A stretch of DNA of 64,000 nucleotides from Isoetes taiwanensis. Lineage: Eukaryota; Streptophyta; Lycopodiopsida; Isoetales; Isoetaceae. A model generated the notes under the pieces. The model was not told where the DNA came from. It saw only the letters and a list, made by a program, of their open reading frames with translations, and made no database searches. The stretch is taken from assembly GCA_021234155.1 (NCBI GenBank), contig JAJEKV010000754.1:32287-96286 (forward strand), given 5' to 3'. The position numbers and the translations under genes were made by a program. Positions 44,808-55,775 of this stretch are shown one piece after another (positions within the stretch are counted from its first letter, which is position 1; each line of letters begins with the position of its first letter).

Positions 44808-45195
44808 GTAAATGGGTGTGCTACCTTTCCATGTGCATTCAAGTTACAAAACTGTGTAGCAAGAATGATATTGTAATCTTTATATGCCAACGATTGTTCT
44901 GAAGCTGAGGCATAAACAATGATCTGGCTGGAATATAATGGGTTCAATTCCCTTGCGTTAGTGGAAAATTAGAATGCAGGTTTACAGCTTATGGAGGTTG
45001 AATCTTCAACTGGGGTAGTGGCAAAGCATTGGTGATGGCATAAAAATTTAATAACAATATTCTATAAAAGACCATATTTTTAAAACAATCACACAGTCTT
45101 TGAGCATTTGAAACGTTTACAAAACAAAGCAATCCTCTTTCTATAATTCTCTTTCTGCCCTAGCATATTCTTAATCTGGTAGCACACCCATTTAC
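44808..45195. mobile_element. 388-bp MITE with 18-bp TIRs and TTAA flanks
   Basis: Perfect inverted repeats GTAAATGGGTGTGCTACC (44808-44825) and its complement (45178-45195), bounded by TTAA on both sides (44804-44807 and 45196-45199). TTAA duplications are made by piggyBac and Kolobok elements, but the terminal sequence is not typical of either as I know them. TTAA being its own complement, a longer inverted repeat without duplication is the alternative. The interior holds a B-box-like GGGTTCAATTCCC (about 44949-44961) and no coding capacity. Confidence 0.85.
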
Positions 45196-45212
45196 TTAAT
45201 TAGAGGCCCGAG

Positions 45213-45335
45213 CATCCGCGTCTTGATACGAAGTGGGCAACAAAAATGGCATCCGCGTCTTGATGATGTATTGGAAGTGGCAACAACAATGGCATATGTG
45301 CCCTGCACAATGTATTGAAAGTGGGCAATAACAAT
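45213..45335. repeat. Three short tandem units of about 40 bp
   Basis: CATCCGCGTCTTGAT, GAAGTGGGCAACA and AATGG recur three times with decay, directly beside the TTAA-flanked MITE. Confidence 0.7.
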
Positions 45336-47649
45336 ATTTTAAGGAACTAAAACAAAGGGAAAATAATCGCTAATTGAATCTGCCTTATTGTGTTCTCAAA
45401 GTTGGCTTTGGCAAGGTTTTATTTAGCTAGGCATATTAGAACTTCTACTGAAGGTAACAATAAAAGGCACTAGTAGAAGTTATTTCTATCAAAATCATTT
45501 TGGGCTCCCTTCTTTCAATTGTAGTATTGCATGCTAGTTTCTGAAGGATGCTTTGGCACTGATCAGACTTCATATATTCCCTTATAGAATATGGGCATCC
45601 ATAAAACAAAGTTGGCACATCATGTTTTTTGATAAAGACACAATTTATATGATTCAAAGTGATCGTTAGAACATTGCTCACAAAATGTTTATCCAATGAA
45701 ACATATACAAACTAGACCATATGAATAACATTTGTCTTTATTCCTCTAACTTAGAGCTAGATGTATCTCGTCAGAATGTACCTCTTCATAAAACGTGATG
45801 ATGTTCTATAGCCAAAAGACAATAATTTACCATCAATTTGTGGATGCTAGCGTTGATGATTATGACAAACTACAAAGAATGTGTTTCTTTGGCTAACTTT
45901 GTAGCGTGACGACGCACTTGAAAGGATCAACAGGTTGTTGATCGGATCGGAGGCTGCATTACTTGTAACTCAATGTAACAAAACGTCAAACATTAAGCAA
46001 ATATAAAGGTGCAAAAGTTATAGTATCAAAAATCACGAATTGGAATTAAGTAACAAGCTACAACCATAAAATAGTGCCAACAACAAGCATTTTAGTTTGA
46101 AAACACTAAAGGTGAAAACACTGAATGGTACTAATGTTTCACCCCATGATCCTTATCCATGGGGCTGATATTTGTTTATAGTTCATTGTCACAAATGCCA
46201 AATTACATTTGCTTCATTCCTTTTGCTTTTTTTCTGGCAATCTAAGATATCACGTGAAAACGGAAGTGCCAGCTCCATATCAAATCATAAATAGTGTTTC
46301 AGTCAATTTGCTTGTATCATGCTCTAGCTTCTCTCCTCTGTACATAAATCTTTGCATGCAAACTGCTGAACACATCACCAAGAATTTTGTAGAAGGAACA
46401 AAGCATGTATTTCTTCCAAAGGCAACATGCTATTGCTATACATGTCACAGGCCAGATTCAAATTTAGATCATATAGCTGAGTAGTTTGTTCTGAAAAGCA
46501 TGATACTTGTAGTTGTTTGTTGAAGGTTCACCGTCACAAACAATCAAAGTCTCTAATGTGTTGTCATACTCCTTTTCTTCTGGTATTCAACCTACTATTC
46601 AATACTATAAGCATGTTAGCGTATAGAATTAAACAAGAATGGCCATGAATGAAGCTTAGCTACATTGTATGAATAACTCTCTTACCTAGTTATTTTCTAG
46701 ATTCGGTGAAAGGGTGATAGAAGTCTCTCTCTAATTGAAGTCATTTGCTTTAGAGGTATCAAACAAAAGATTGGAAATTTCGTCACATTGTTATAGAGCA
46801 CTTGAAGTTGAATGCCTCCACCTCAATTCCAGGTCACAGAAATAGCTCTTAACTCATTTTGCAATTTTAGGGGCAATTTGGGGCATCAACTAGGGAATCA
46901 TTCTCTTGAATATCTAAAGAATACAAACTTAAACAACATAAAAGGACATTTAGATCATGCCGAGGATTGTGCTATACTGAATGTTGAATGTAAGAGAAAG
47001 TGGAATGCAACAAAGTCTATGTCAAGGCATGCGTGAGCTTTTAATGCATCTCCAAAATCAACACTAGAGAAATTGTGTGCGCTTTCGGAGGCAATGAACA
47101 TCAATTGTAATTGAGTTAAATGACAATTTTAAGCTTCAAGTTGTAACGGACAAGAGCTTGCCTGCAAATGACTCACCTGATATGGTTGCCTGAAAAAGAG
47201 TAGCCATACCGCAATGAAGCAAGAGCAATATCGCAAAATCCTGGAGTGTTGCCACTAAAAACTGATCGTTCAATTTTGCTTTGAGGTCAATCCAATATTA
47301 TAGCATTCTCATAAAGGTCTTTGCAGCTTCTCCTTTCCTTGAGCATTGTCTCTCATTGATTTGAAAGCGAGAATCCACAAACTAAAAAATTTTCAAAAAT
47401 AGCAAGGGCAGATTTAAGTTAGCACTGTAAAACAGAGGTCATCCACCAACCTTGGCACAAACTTACATTGCAGACCAACCTTGGCACAAGCTTTAGCCAG
47501 TGCTTTGTCTAACTCTTCAACACCTATGTTTTTATCAAATGTTGTATTGAAGCATATGTTTTGTTTTTATATTCATTCCTTACATGTGTCATACTGCCAA
47601 TGATATTACTTGATTAATTAAAACTATCTTACCTTGCTAAAGCCTTCTG
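45336..47649. other. No gene recognised
   Basis: AT-rich; scattered short frames without motifs. Nothing repeated or structured stood out by eye. Confidence 0.35.
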
Positions 47650-48240
47650 GTGTGCTTTTTGCTAGTTTTTTTTTTCTCCTTTCCTCTTTTTCGTTTTCCC
47701 ATTTATCTTTTCTATTTTTCCACTATCCCATTTCTCCCATCTCCTCTTTCCCTTCTTTTTTCCCCTTCCCCCTTTTCTTCTTTTCTAATTTTGCATTCCC
47801 TTTTCTCCCGTTAATGCTTGCTCTTTCCTTTTTTTCTTGTTCCCCCTTTCCCCTCCTTTTTTCTTTCATTCTTTCTTTTCCATTCTCCGCTTTTCCCTTT
47901 TTCTCTTTTCTATTTTCCTCTTCCTTTTTGTTCCCCTCCGCTTTCTATTTTCCCAACGGATCCTTATTTTTTCCCTTTTCCCGTTTGCTCTTCTCCACAC
48001 TTCCCTTTTTTTCTCTTCTCCTTTATCTTTTCAATTCAATTCAATCCCCCCTCCCTTTATTTTCATTTTTTAATTTTCTCACTCCTCGCTTTTCCCTTTT
48101 CACTTTTTTCTATTTTCCCATATCCTTTTTTCTTCTCCCCATTTCGCCTTCCCTTTTACCTTTTTCTATTTTCCTTTTCTCCCCTCCCCTCCCCTCCCTT
48201 TCCCTTTCCCTATGGCGTTTTTTTCCTTCCCTTTTCCTCC
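47650..48240 (+). repeat. Pyrimidine-rich tract of about 590 bp
   Basis: Almost continuous C/T with occasional AT, rich in TTTTCCC and CCTTTTTC words. All three plus frames are open for long stretches only because purine-rich stop codons cannot form; the 233-codon frame is Phe/Ser/Leu/Pro only and is not a gene. Confidence 0.95.
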
Positions 48241-48582
48241 TTCATACGCTTCCCAAAACGTTCCATGAAGTGGGTAGAGCTGTTAAACTAGGAGAATTTA
48301 CACTAGTCACATCGGGCATTGAGTTCCGTGGTTAATCCCTCTAATAAAATAGTTTCTTTCTCCAATGTTTCCAACTCTGCACTAGTTATATTCACTCCTT
48401 TTTGCCACAGGCCAATCTGCTAGACGAGTAGGTGTGGCTACGATGTCTGCAGTTGGATAGTAGGTATGCTGCACATTTTGAGGACAAAACCAAATCCTTT
48501 GTGTGACCTCTCTCCCATTTACTTTCCTTTGTCCAGTGAAGCATGGTGCAATATCAGACTCTGTATGAACTTTATTAATTTC

Positions 48583-49560
48583 AGCATTGCATCTTCTTGA
48601 GGCCGCCACCCTTTTGATGTATGCAGATGTCCCTATCGAATGGTGGCTCTCCGTCCCCGTTGACAAATATTACTGCAACTTCATTTCAGCATGCTGGATT
48701 GTATCTCCTAAGGTCCAGATTTCGAGAAACAGTGAAGTACATCCTGATGTCTTTCACGCCTTCACCTGAACGTTGTGCCCGTTCTTCTACCTCGTGCATT
48801 ATCATGAGAGCTGATGCATAGGGGTTGATGTTGTGTAGCTCGACATCCAGTTCTTTGAGAAGGTCGCTATCGCAATTTACATTCTGAGGATTTTGGGTTC
48901 GTGCTTCATGTGCATAGTCGGCATCTAGAATGTAGAGCTGGGAATATGTTGCAGGCTGGGAACTATCGGCATAACCTTATGGTAGGTTTGTACTTGGATC
49001 TTGAAACAGTACGGTCTACGTCCTTCAAATTGCTCGATGTTCGCGCCAAAGGAAGCAAAGGCAAGAGCACTACTGCAATCCCTGATGTGCTGGTAAAAGT
49101 TAGTGCTTTTCGAGTGTTGGTGGCTCGATAATCTCTGAATTAGATGGGGCATTGGTTGTATAGGCTCCAACTTCATTTATCCATCGTGGCAACAATTTGT
49201 ACCGTCGTCCTTGAATGAGAATGGCCTACAATATATGCATTCCCTATTAAATGGGTTGCAGTAGTGTCGTTCTATCTGTGTGACCCCTTGTGTCCTTGCT
49301 ATTATGTATGTGGATGGGTGGGCTCGCATTTCACGTTGATATTGTGCGAGTTCGTCCAATCTTTACTGATGCTCCTCTTTTGTTTCTCTAGTAGCTTGTT
49401 GCAGCTTTCTTTTCTTGTGATACTCTTTTTGTTTTTCCAATCGAGTTTCACGGTCCTGAAGCGTCTCTCTAGTAGCCCATTGCAGCTTTCTTTTCTTGTA
49501 ATACTCTTTTCGTTTTTCCGATCGAGCTTCGCAGTCTTGAGGTGTCTCTCTAGCATGTTT
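48583..49560 (-). pseudogene. Helitron Rep/helicase N-terminal region (broken)
   Basis: Read on the minus strand: a Lys/Arg-rich tandem (KRKEYYKKRKLQ, KQKEYHKKRKLQ, about 25-residue units), then a Cys pair region (ECIYC..NCCHDG), then SALAFASFGANIEQF..PYCFKIQVQTYHK, and in a shifted frame ILDADYAHEART..INPYASALMIMHEVEE..IRMYF..RRYNPA*NEVAVIFVNGDGEPPFDRDICIH. This is the Helitron-like N-terminal domain that precedes the HUH Rep core. Stops at 49177 and after NPAC, and one frameshift, kill it. The HUH Rep and helicase parts are missing downstream; a pyrimidine tract starts instead. A short piece at 48382-48580 (IWFCPQNVQHTYYPTADIVA) is unassigned. Confidence 0.82.
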
Positions 49561-49639
49561 TATTTGTCATTATTTCTTATAGATGAAAGCCTTCTTTCCC
49601 GTTCTTTTGTCATTACGAATTAGCTATCAAAAGATTATA

Positions 49640-50113
49640 GTTTTATGAGTCCTTGCTCCTCTATTGATCATTTTAAACCTAGCTAAAGGGGAAAAGGCAA
49701 AAGGTGGCTTTTTATGCCTTTTGTTTAGAACTTTTACATTGGTTTAAAGGGCTAAAAAGGGGCTAAAGTGAAAAGGTTAAAAATGCAATAGCCATTTTGT
49801 AAAAGGGCTAATAAAGGGCCAAAGTGAAAAGGTTAAAAAGGCACCTTTTTGTAAAAACGTTACATTTAAAGAGTAAAAAGAAAGGGCTTTTTTGGCACAC
49901 ACAAGTTGTCGAAAGGGACGCTAGTGTGGTTTGTACAAATGAATAAGTTAAAAGAAATTGTTTTGACATTTGTACTTGTGAAGCATGTATCTGCATTTGA
50001 GCTAACATGTGTAGCGTGTGTGGCTTGTACATATGAATAAGTTAAATGAAGTTGTTTTGACATTTGTAGTTAGATGCATTTATTTGCATTTGAGCTAACA
50101 TGTGTGGCGTGTG
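49640..50113. repeat. Two separate degenerate tandem repeats
   Basis: GGGCTAAAAAGGGGCTAAAG..TTTTGTAAAA is present twice (about 49749-49804 and 49805-49858), and a unit of about 95 bp with GAATAAGTTAAA..TTGTTTTGACATTTGTA..TTTGAGCTAACATGTGT twice (about 49927-50018 and 50022-50113). No coding sense. Confidence 0.75.
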
Positions 50114-50891
50114 GCGGAGAGTGAAGGTATGGTTAGCAATGCAAAACTCATAACCTTCGTAGTACATCCGCCATGTGGCTATGCTTACAACCCCATCAAC
50201 AAAATCATTTGGAAAACAAAGTATCCAATCCACCTAAACTTATTAAGGTGCCCTGAGTTTAAGACTTGCCTTTAGTATATTTGGTATAGACTCCAGCTTT
50301 TTGCATCCTTCTATCCAGGTATTGGTTTTGCAAAGACCATTGTATTAGGTGGTAAGAGTTGCATCCTTTATGTTGTAATTAACAAATGGATGTCTTATAT
50401 CAAAGCACAATATTTTGTGGCAAAACCCAATCCATAATAAAGGTGATGTTTGTGACAGTGAACTCAGATTTGTCCCTAATTAAAATGTTGAACCCATATT
50501 AATTATCCATAGTAATTAATTATGAAGAACACATATAAATTTAAATCATAATGTGCATCGTCCTGAGCTTGCGTCTTATCTATCTTGAGCCGTTATTATA
50601 ATAGAGAAGCAAAGAGCGTTGCAAGAAGATACTGAATTGATGGAACTCATATTCCTGGCCTATTTTAATATTTATATGCCCCTTAAATTCTGCCAAAAGT
50701 AGAAGATAAATTACATCTTAAATGAACTTACTTGCTATTGAATTTTGAGCGCTTATTCTACCCAAAGTAAGCTGTTACTAAAGAATAGGTCATGCCACTA
50801 TGTCAACTGGAGTGGTTACCTTATCATAACTGTATCTTTCTATGCTGTCTGCATATTTTATTATGATGAAAGTGTCGAAGGTTAAATATAC
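50114..50891. other. No gene recognised
   Basis: AT-rich; no kinase-domain or other exon was found that would continue the receptor-like exon to the right. Confidence 0.35.
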
Positions 50892-51041
50892 AAAATGGAT
50901 TTCGTGCTTGTTTCTCTTTATCGGCTCTTCTCTTTTGTCTGATGCCGGATACAGCAAAGCTAGAAGCCAAAATTATGAGGGCTATGGCACCAATATAAAT
51001 ACCAACAACAGCCCATCTGCTCATTCTTCTACCAGACTTAC
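50892..51041 (-). CDS. Orphan exon: LRR receptor-kinase transmembrane segment
   Basis: Minus strand, acceptor GATGCAG (51042-51048), 150 bp, donor CCATTTT|GTATAT. Codes KSGRRMSRWAVVGIYIGAIA, a hydrophobic helix continuing LIILASSFAVSG, then a basic stop-transfer RQKRRADKEKQARNPF. The arrangement GKS-helix-[Y/G]xxRQKRRAxK..NPF at an exon end is that of the juxtamembrane exon of plant LRR-VIII-type receptor-like kinases. No LRR or kinase exons are visible on either side; the LTR element at 51376 may have cut the gene. Confidence 0.45.
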
Positions 51042-51375
51042 CTGCATCAGAATATCTAAAATTAGCAATTTATTGGGGGGGGGGGTGCAAGCAATAGATA
51101 ACAAAGAACAATTTATTACTTTGCAGCTCAACATAGTCCAGACTATATGGACCAAATCCGTAGATGGTAATTGCATGTTGGTTTATGTTGTTCAGTAACT
51201 GTTGTTAGGTGATAAAGATTGATCACCTTTAGCTAGGAAAAATTGTATGGTTGCATATAGCCTGTAATTACTTGCAAAACCAATTTTGGCCCATACTTAT
51301 CTTCCATATGGTTGAATCACCTCCAAAACATGTTGATGTACATGTAGCAAGTATTTGCATTTGAAATATGAAACA

Positions 51376-54154
51376 TGTTAACCACCTAGTGGTTAACATT
51401 GTGCATGCACATGTTAGGTGTCAGTGGTGGCAGACTGACACTTGGCATGCTTGGGTTAACTTAAGTGTATGGCTTAGATTAGTTAGATGTACGGCTCAGA
51501 TTTGCGGTCTACACTATATTAGACCGGAGCCTCTTCAGATGTACTCAGGTTTATCTCAAATTTGGAGAGCCTCACTTGGCCACGTTCCCCTTCATTCTTT
51601 GTACATATTTCTTGTCTTGTTCTTGTTTTGTGATCATGAGCATGGCAGCTTTGAAGCATCCGGCGATCATGGACCTGCTTTCGCAGGTGTATGCCAAGAA
51701 CTCAAACTAACATCCAGCCAATTATCTTCGGTTTATTTCGTGATCACTTTCTTCGAACCTCTTTGTCTTGTTGTTGTTCTTGTCGCTCTCATCATCATCA
51801 TTAGTTCTTGAATACTCCTTGTATATTACTCTCAACCCTTTCAACTCCCTTATTTGGCCCAACCGGTTGTTGAAATGGTAAAATTTTGGAGGCCCCTTTG
51901 TCAAATCCTTTAGTTTTCAATTAGTCTAGTTATGAAGAGAGTTTTCAAAACTCGCTTTTTTATGGTGCGACAAGCTTCGATGACATGATCAAGGGTCTTT
52001 GGAGTGGTGACAAAGACTCCTTTTACGCAAACATATGGGGAAAATCATGTGTTTGTTTTTCTTATCTTCTGTCTGCTGCAAAACTATCAACAAAATGATT
52101 ATCCTTCTTGTTCTTTTTCTGCTATCTCTGCTTATCTGCCAGTTCGTGCACTTTGCACAACCAAAAAAAACACAAAAAAATTCATTCTGTACCACATCTC
52201 ATGACGAGCATATCAGTCTAGAATCTGCCAATCTTGAGCTTTGCACGAAGCTTTCTTTTTAAATTGTTTGGCAGAGGGCCAGCACTTTGGCTAGCCCTCC
52301 CTTATGATTCACAATCCATCATCAGAACAAATTTCTCAAGGGGGCGTTATTTGGTTCTTCATGTAGTTCAACTGCACCAAACTCGTCCCTGCCTATTCAA
52401 CAACGGAAGCATCAGAGTTTTTTTTCTCATCCAGGGCATATCAATACCTGCATCAAAGTTTCATTTTATCCGTACACAGAAATCATTCTTGCACCTCCGG
52501 CTCTAGAAGGATTTGCGTTCTTCCTCCAATATTTTCCATCAGTCTGCACCTGCACACAACAATCCTATTTTTATTGAGTTTTTAAGAGGGCCAGCATCCC
52601 TGCTAGCCCCCATTTATCTGTTTCCTGCAGATACCGGCTATAGAGCACTATTCAAGCACTCATTGGATTGAAGAAACTATTCAATCTTGAAGCCTCAAAC
52701 TCGGATTTCTCACGTTTCTCTGATCTTCATCATCTGCACACAAGCATTCTCAGACCATCAAAGTTCCGGCCGTGATTGGAGCACCCATTTATTTTCAACT
52801 TTACCTGTTCCATACATCTCCCATGGCTTATGCCTCGTGTGGGCACCGGATTTCGGTCTCGAATCCATCATGTTTTCACTGTTGCAACAATTTCGGGTTA
52901 CCATTTCCGAAGATTTGAGCCTTTCTGTGCACCACCGACCAGCTTCTATCATAAGCAGCACACATTTCGGCATCATATCCGCCATTCAGTTGTAAATTCT
53001 AGCTTGCCTGCATTGAAGCAAAGCAATTTAAGCCTTCAAATCCGGTTGCCGCACAATAGAAGGTCGGCCGGTTAAAGAGCATTTTCGGCTGGGGTTGCGG
53101 CTCACGCTAGGTTTTTTGAACCAATGGCTCGGATGTGGCGCCATCTTTATGGCTCGGATCTTTGAAACTTTTATGCCTCCTCACGCTAAGAATCACGGCG
53201 TCGGCCAGCTTTAATACCTTCCCCTACAATTTTTCCCGCGCCGTTTTATGCTCCGCGGGCTCCACGATGTTGACTAACTTTCCGCGCCTTGACCCGCAAC
53301 CGTGGACCTTACGCCATCATTTTGCCATCCATGCCCACGGGTTCGGCCCAGTCCGCGCCAAAGCCACGCCGCTTGCTCATGCTTCTTCTTCTCACACTCA
53401 CGCCTCACTAGCCATGCTCATACCCCACGCGCCTCACCCGACCACGCCGCACCCACGCCACTTCCACGCTTTTAGCCCAAGATCCACGCCTCGCACAAGC
53501 TATCATCATGGATCGCCACGGCTCTCCTATGGTCGATCACGGGGAATGCTTTTAAGGTGTTTACATTTTTGAAGACCCCTAATTATTTTTTAATGAACTT
53601 TTGGGCACTATATGTTCAAATAAACTTACCCATAATATAAGGGGATGGTCTTCATGTTTTTGGCCCAAAGTTCTTATGATCCATGTTCTACATCGACATT
53701 CCTTCGGATCCTCTTCGTCATCAATGCCCTCATGAAGATCTTTCGGCGACCAAAACCAACCATTACCTGGGCAAGTACCATCATTTTAAGCCCCTAAAAT
53801 TTTTGGCACCATATTAATTGTTCGGACTTATCTTATAAAAGTCCCAGACATGTTTTGTGCTAAAAAACTTTTTAGGGGAGGCGTTTGTTAACCACCTAGT
53901 GGTTCACATTGTGCATGACACATATTAAGGTGTCACCAGGTGACCGACACTTGGCATGCTTAGGTTAACTTAAGTGTATGGCTTAGATTAGTTAGATGTA
54001 CGGCCAGATTTAAAGGTCTACACTATATTAGACCGAGCCTCTTCGATGTACTCGAGGGTTTATCTCAAATTTGGAGAGCCTCACTTGGCCACGTTCCCCT
54101 TCATTCTTTGTACATATTTCTTGTCTTGTTCTTGTTTTGTGATCATGAGCATGG
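51376..54154 (+). mobile_element. Small non-autonomous LTR retrotransposon, right LTR split
   Basis: A left LTR starts TGTTAACCACCTAGTGGTTAAC at 51376 (inverted repeat GTTAACCAC/GTGGTTAAC) and probably ends near 51850. The right LTR starts with the same sequence at 53886, directly after a polypurine tract, AGGGGAGGCG (about 53876-53885), and matches for about 268 bp until it is cut at 54154 by the Gypsy element. The rest of the right LTR must lie beyond the window. The 2-kb interior has no gag-pol, so it is non-autonomous. It includes twin hairpins (52274-52299, 52586-52611) and a GC-rich block at about 53090-53560. The 145-residue frame there has no domain. Confidence 0.8.
52274..52611 (+). 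repeat. Two copies of the same hairpin, different loops
   Basis: GAGGGCCAGC-ACTTTG-GCTAGCCCTC at 52274-52299 and GAGGGCCAGC-ATCCCT-GCTAGCCCCC at 52586-52611: same stem with one or two mismatches, six-base loop replaced. They lie 312 bp apart in the interior of the small LTR element. Confidence 0.7.
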
Positions 54155-54743
54155 TGTTTGGGGTCTGGGTTCGGGAACTCCTGGAAGACAACCCTCCGTG
54201 GAGGACCCGTGGATCTACGAGGGAGAGTCCGGGGACTATGTCACGCGGATTTGCAAGAAGTGAACAAGAAGAAGGAAAATGTAACAAAAAGGAACAATGA
54301 GAGGAAAATGATAAGCTTCCTTGATATCAATGATGAACATACATGAGCTCTCACAATAGAGAGAAAACTGAAATGAGACAAGACTCAAAACTCCTCTAGA
54401 ACTCGTAATGCGAGCTCTAGTCATATATATAGTACAATGGCCTTTGGCCCAATATGAACACTCGGTGATCGATTGCCGACTCACGGGAAGGAGGCCTGAT
54501 TTCTGCGAGGAATGTTGGTGGTGCCTCTTGAAGTGCCTAGAATCATCTTGTGGTGGCCCGGCTTGGCGGTGGCGGGCGTCCACTTGAAGCGGGCCTCTTA
54601 GACCTTGAGCTTTGGATCGTGGTCTGTCAGTCTTCTGGTCTTGGCGAACCTTTGACGGCTGACCGTGGTTGGCCTGCTGTGGATCCTTGAGCTTGACCTG
54701 GTCCGTCAGATGATGAATAGATCTGTACCGAGGAGGATCAACA
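54155..54743 (-). repeat. 3' LTR of the Gypsy element
   Basis: On the minus strand it starts TGTTGATCCTCC and ends CCCCAAACA (TG..CA), 589 bp. Directly before its start the minus strand reads TTTTGTGGGGAAC, a good polypurine tract (54744-54757). A TATA box (TATATATATGACTAG on the minus strand, about 54424-54433) lies mid-LTR. Frames across it on either strand are not genes. Confidence 0.8.
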
Positions 54744-55448
54744 GTTCCCCACAAAAGCGACACTCCGAGGTGAAGAAAAGGAGGAAGTGTTTCACGGGGG
54801 GAAGCCATCTGATGAAGTGATCCTCACACGGGGTGAAGCGGGCACCATTATGGTCTTGGCCAATGAGGTCTGGCGTGTTTGTAGAAGCGGGGGAGGTGTG
54901 TCGAGGCCAAAAAAGGCGGGGATCTGCATCAATGAGGAAGCGAGATCGTTACCATGTCTTCTAGGGCGTGGATGGCGTCTGAGAAACGAACCGACATTCC
55001 ATGAGTAGGCAGGTTCGAGAGGCCGGCACGACATATTTGCATTCGATGATAAAAAAAATGGGACGCTGCCGCATTTAAAGGCGGGCAAGATGCATTTGAG
55101 AGCAGCACAAAACACGCTGAAGATGCAAGGATCAAGGATCCGGTGAGGTGGCGGCGTGCAAGAAGGTATCAAGACCATGGCGCGATCAATGAGGCGTTGC
55201 CAACCACGCTCATTAGCAATATAGATCAATTAGGTGGTGGTATCAAAGTGGCACCCTCCTCCCCAATGTGGCGGCGAACAAAGCGTGGATCCCAAGGGAG
55301 ATCCGTCGAGAATCGAGGTGGAGTCCATCCCGGCATGGCCATCCATGACCTTTGTCCAAAGGGCCTTCAAAACATGCCAACTAAGCCAAATGAAGATAAA
55401 ATGAACTACTAATCCAATCGAGCGGCGGGGTCGGTCGAATAAAAGCTG

Positions 55449-55775
55449 TTATAACTAACTCAGCGGATCACATTTTTCTAGCATAACTCTTGATAGAAAA
55501 GTCCAAATGAGCTCTTGTTTAGTGCAATAGATAAATCTCGTTGAGATCTTTCCAACCTTAGGTGCTTTGCACATATTTTAACCACTTATGATTGTCAAAA
55601 CTCCAAAAAATATGGTTTTACCATTTTTTACTATCCTACGGGGCTAAAAGATATGCAAAACCACCCAGGTTGGAAAGATCTCAATGAGATCTATCTATTG
55701 CACCAAACAAGAGCTCATTTGACTTTCTATGAACACTTATGCTAGAAAATGTGATCCTAAGTGAGTTAGTTATAA
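55449..55775. mobile_element. 327-bp foldback element with arms of about 115 bp
   Basis: 55449-55567 and 55660-55775 are inverted copies (TTATAACTAACTCA..GATCACATTTT[T]CTAGCATAA..AAGAGCTCATTTG..TTGGAAAGATCTCAA..) separated by about 90 bp. They differ at scattered positions. GCT flanks both ends, which may be a 3-bp duplication, but the boundary is uncertain. It lies within the Gypsy 3' region. A transcript would form a long imperfect duplex. Confidence 0.8.

Noticed and set aside
47634-48335. 233-codon open frame
   Set aside because: Lies in a C/T tract where stop codons can hardly form; the product would be almost only Phe, Ser, Leu and Pro, and all three frames are open.
53135-53572. 145-codon frame in the small LTR element
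   Set aside because: His/Pro/Ser low-complexity product from a C-rich block; no domain. Kept only as a composition anomaly.
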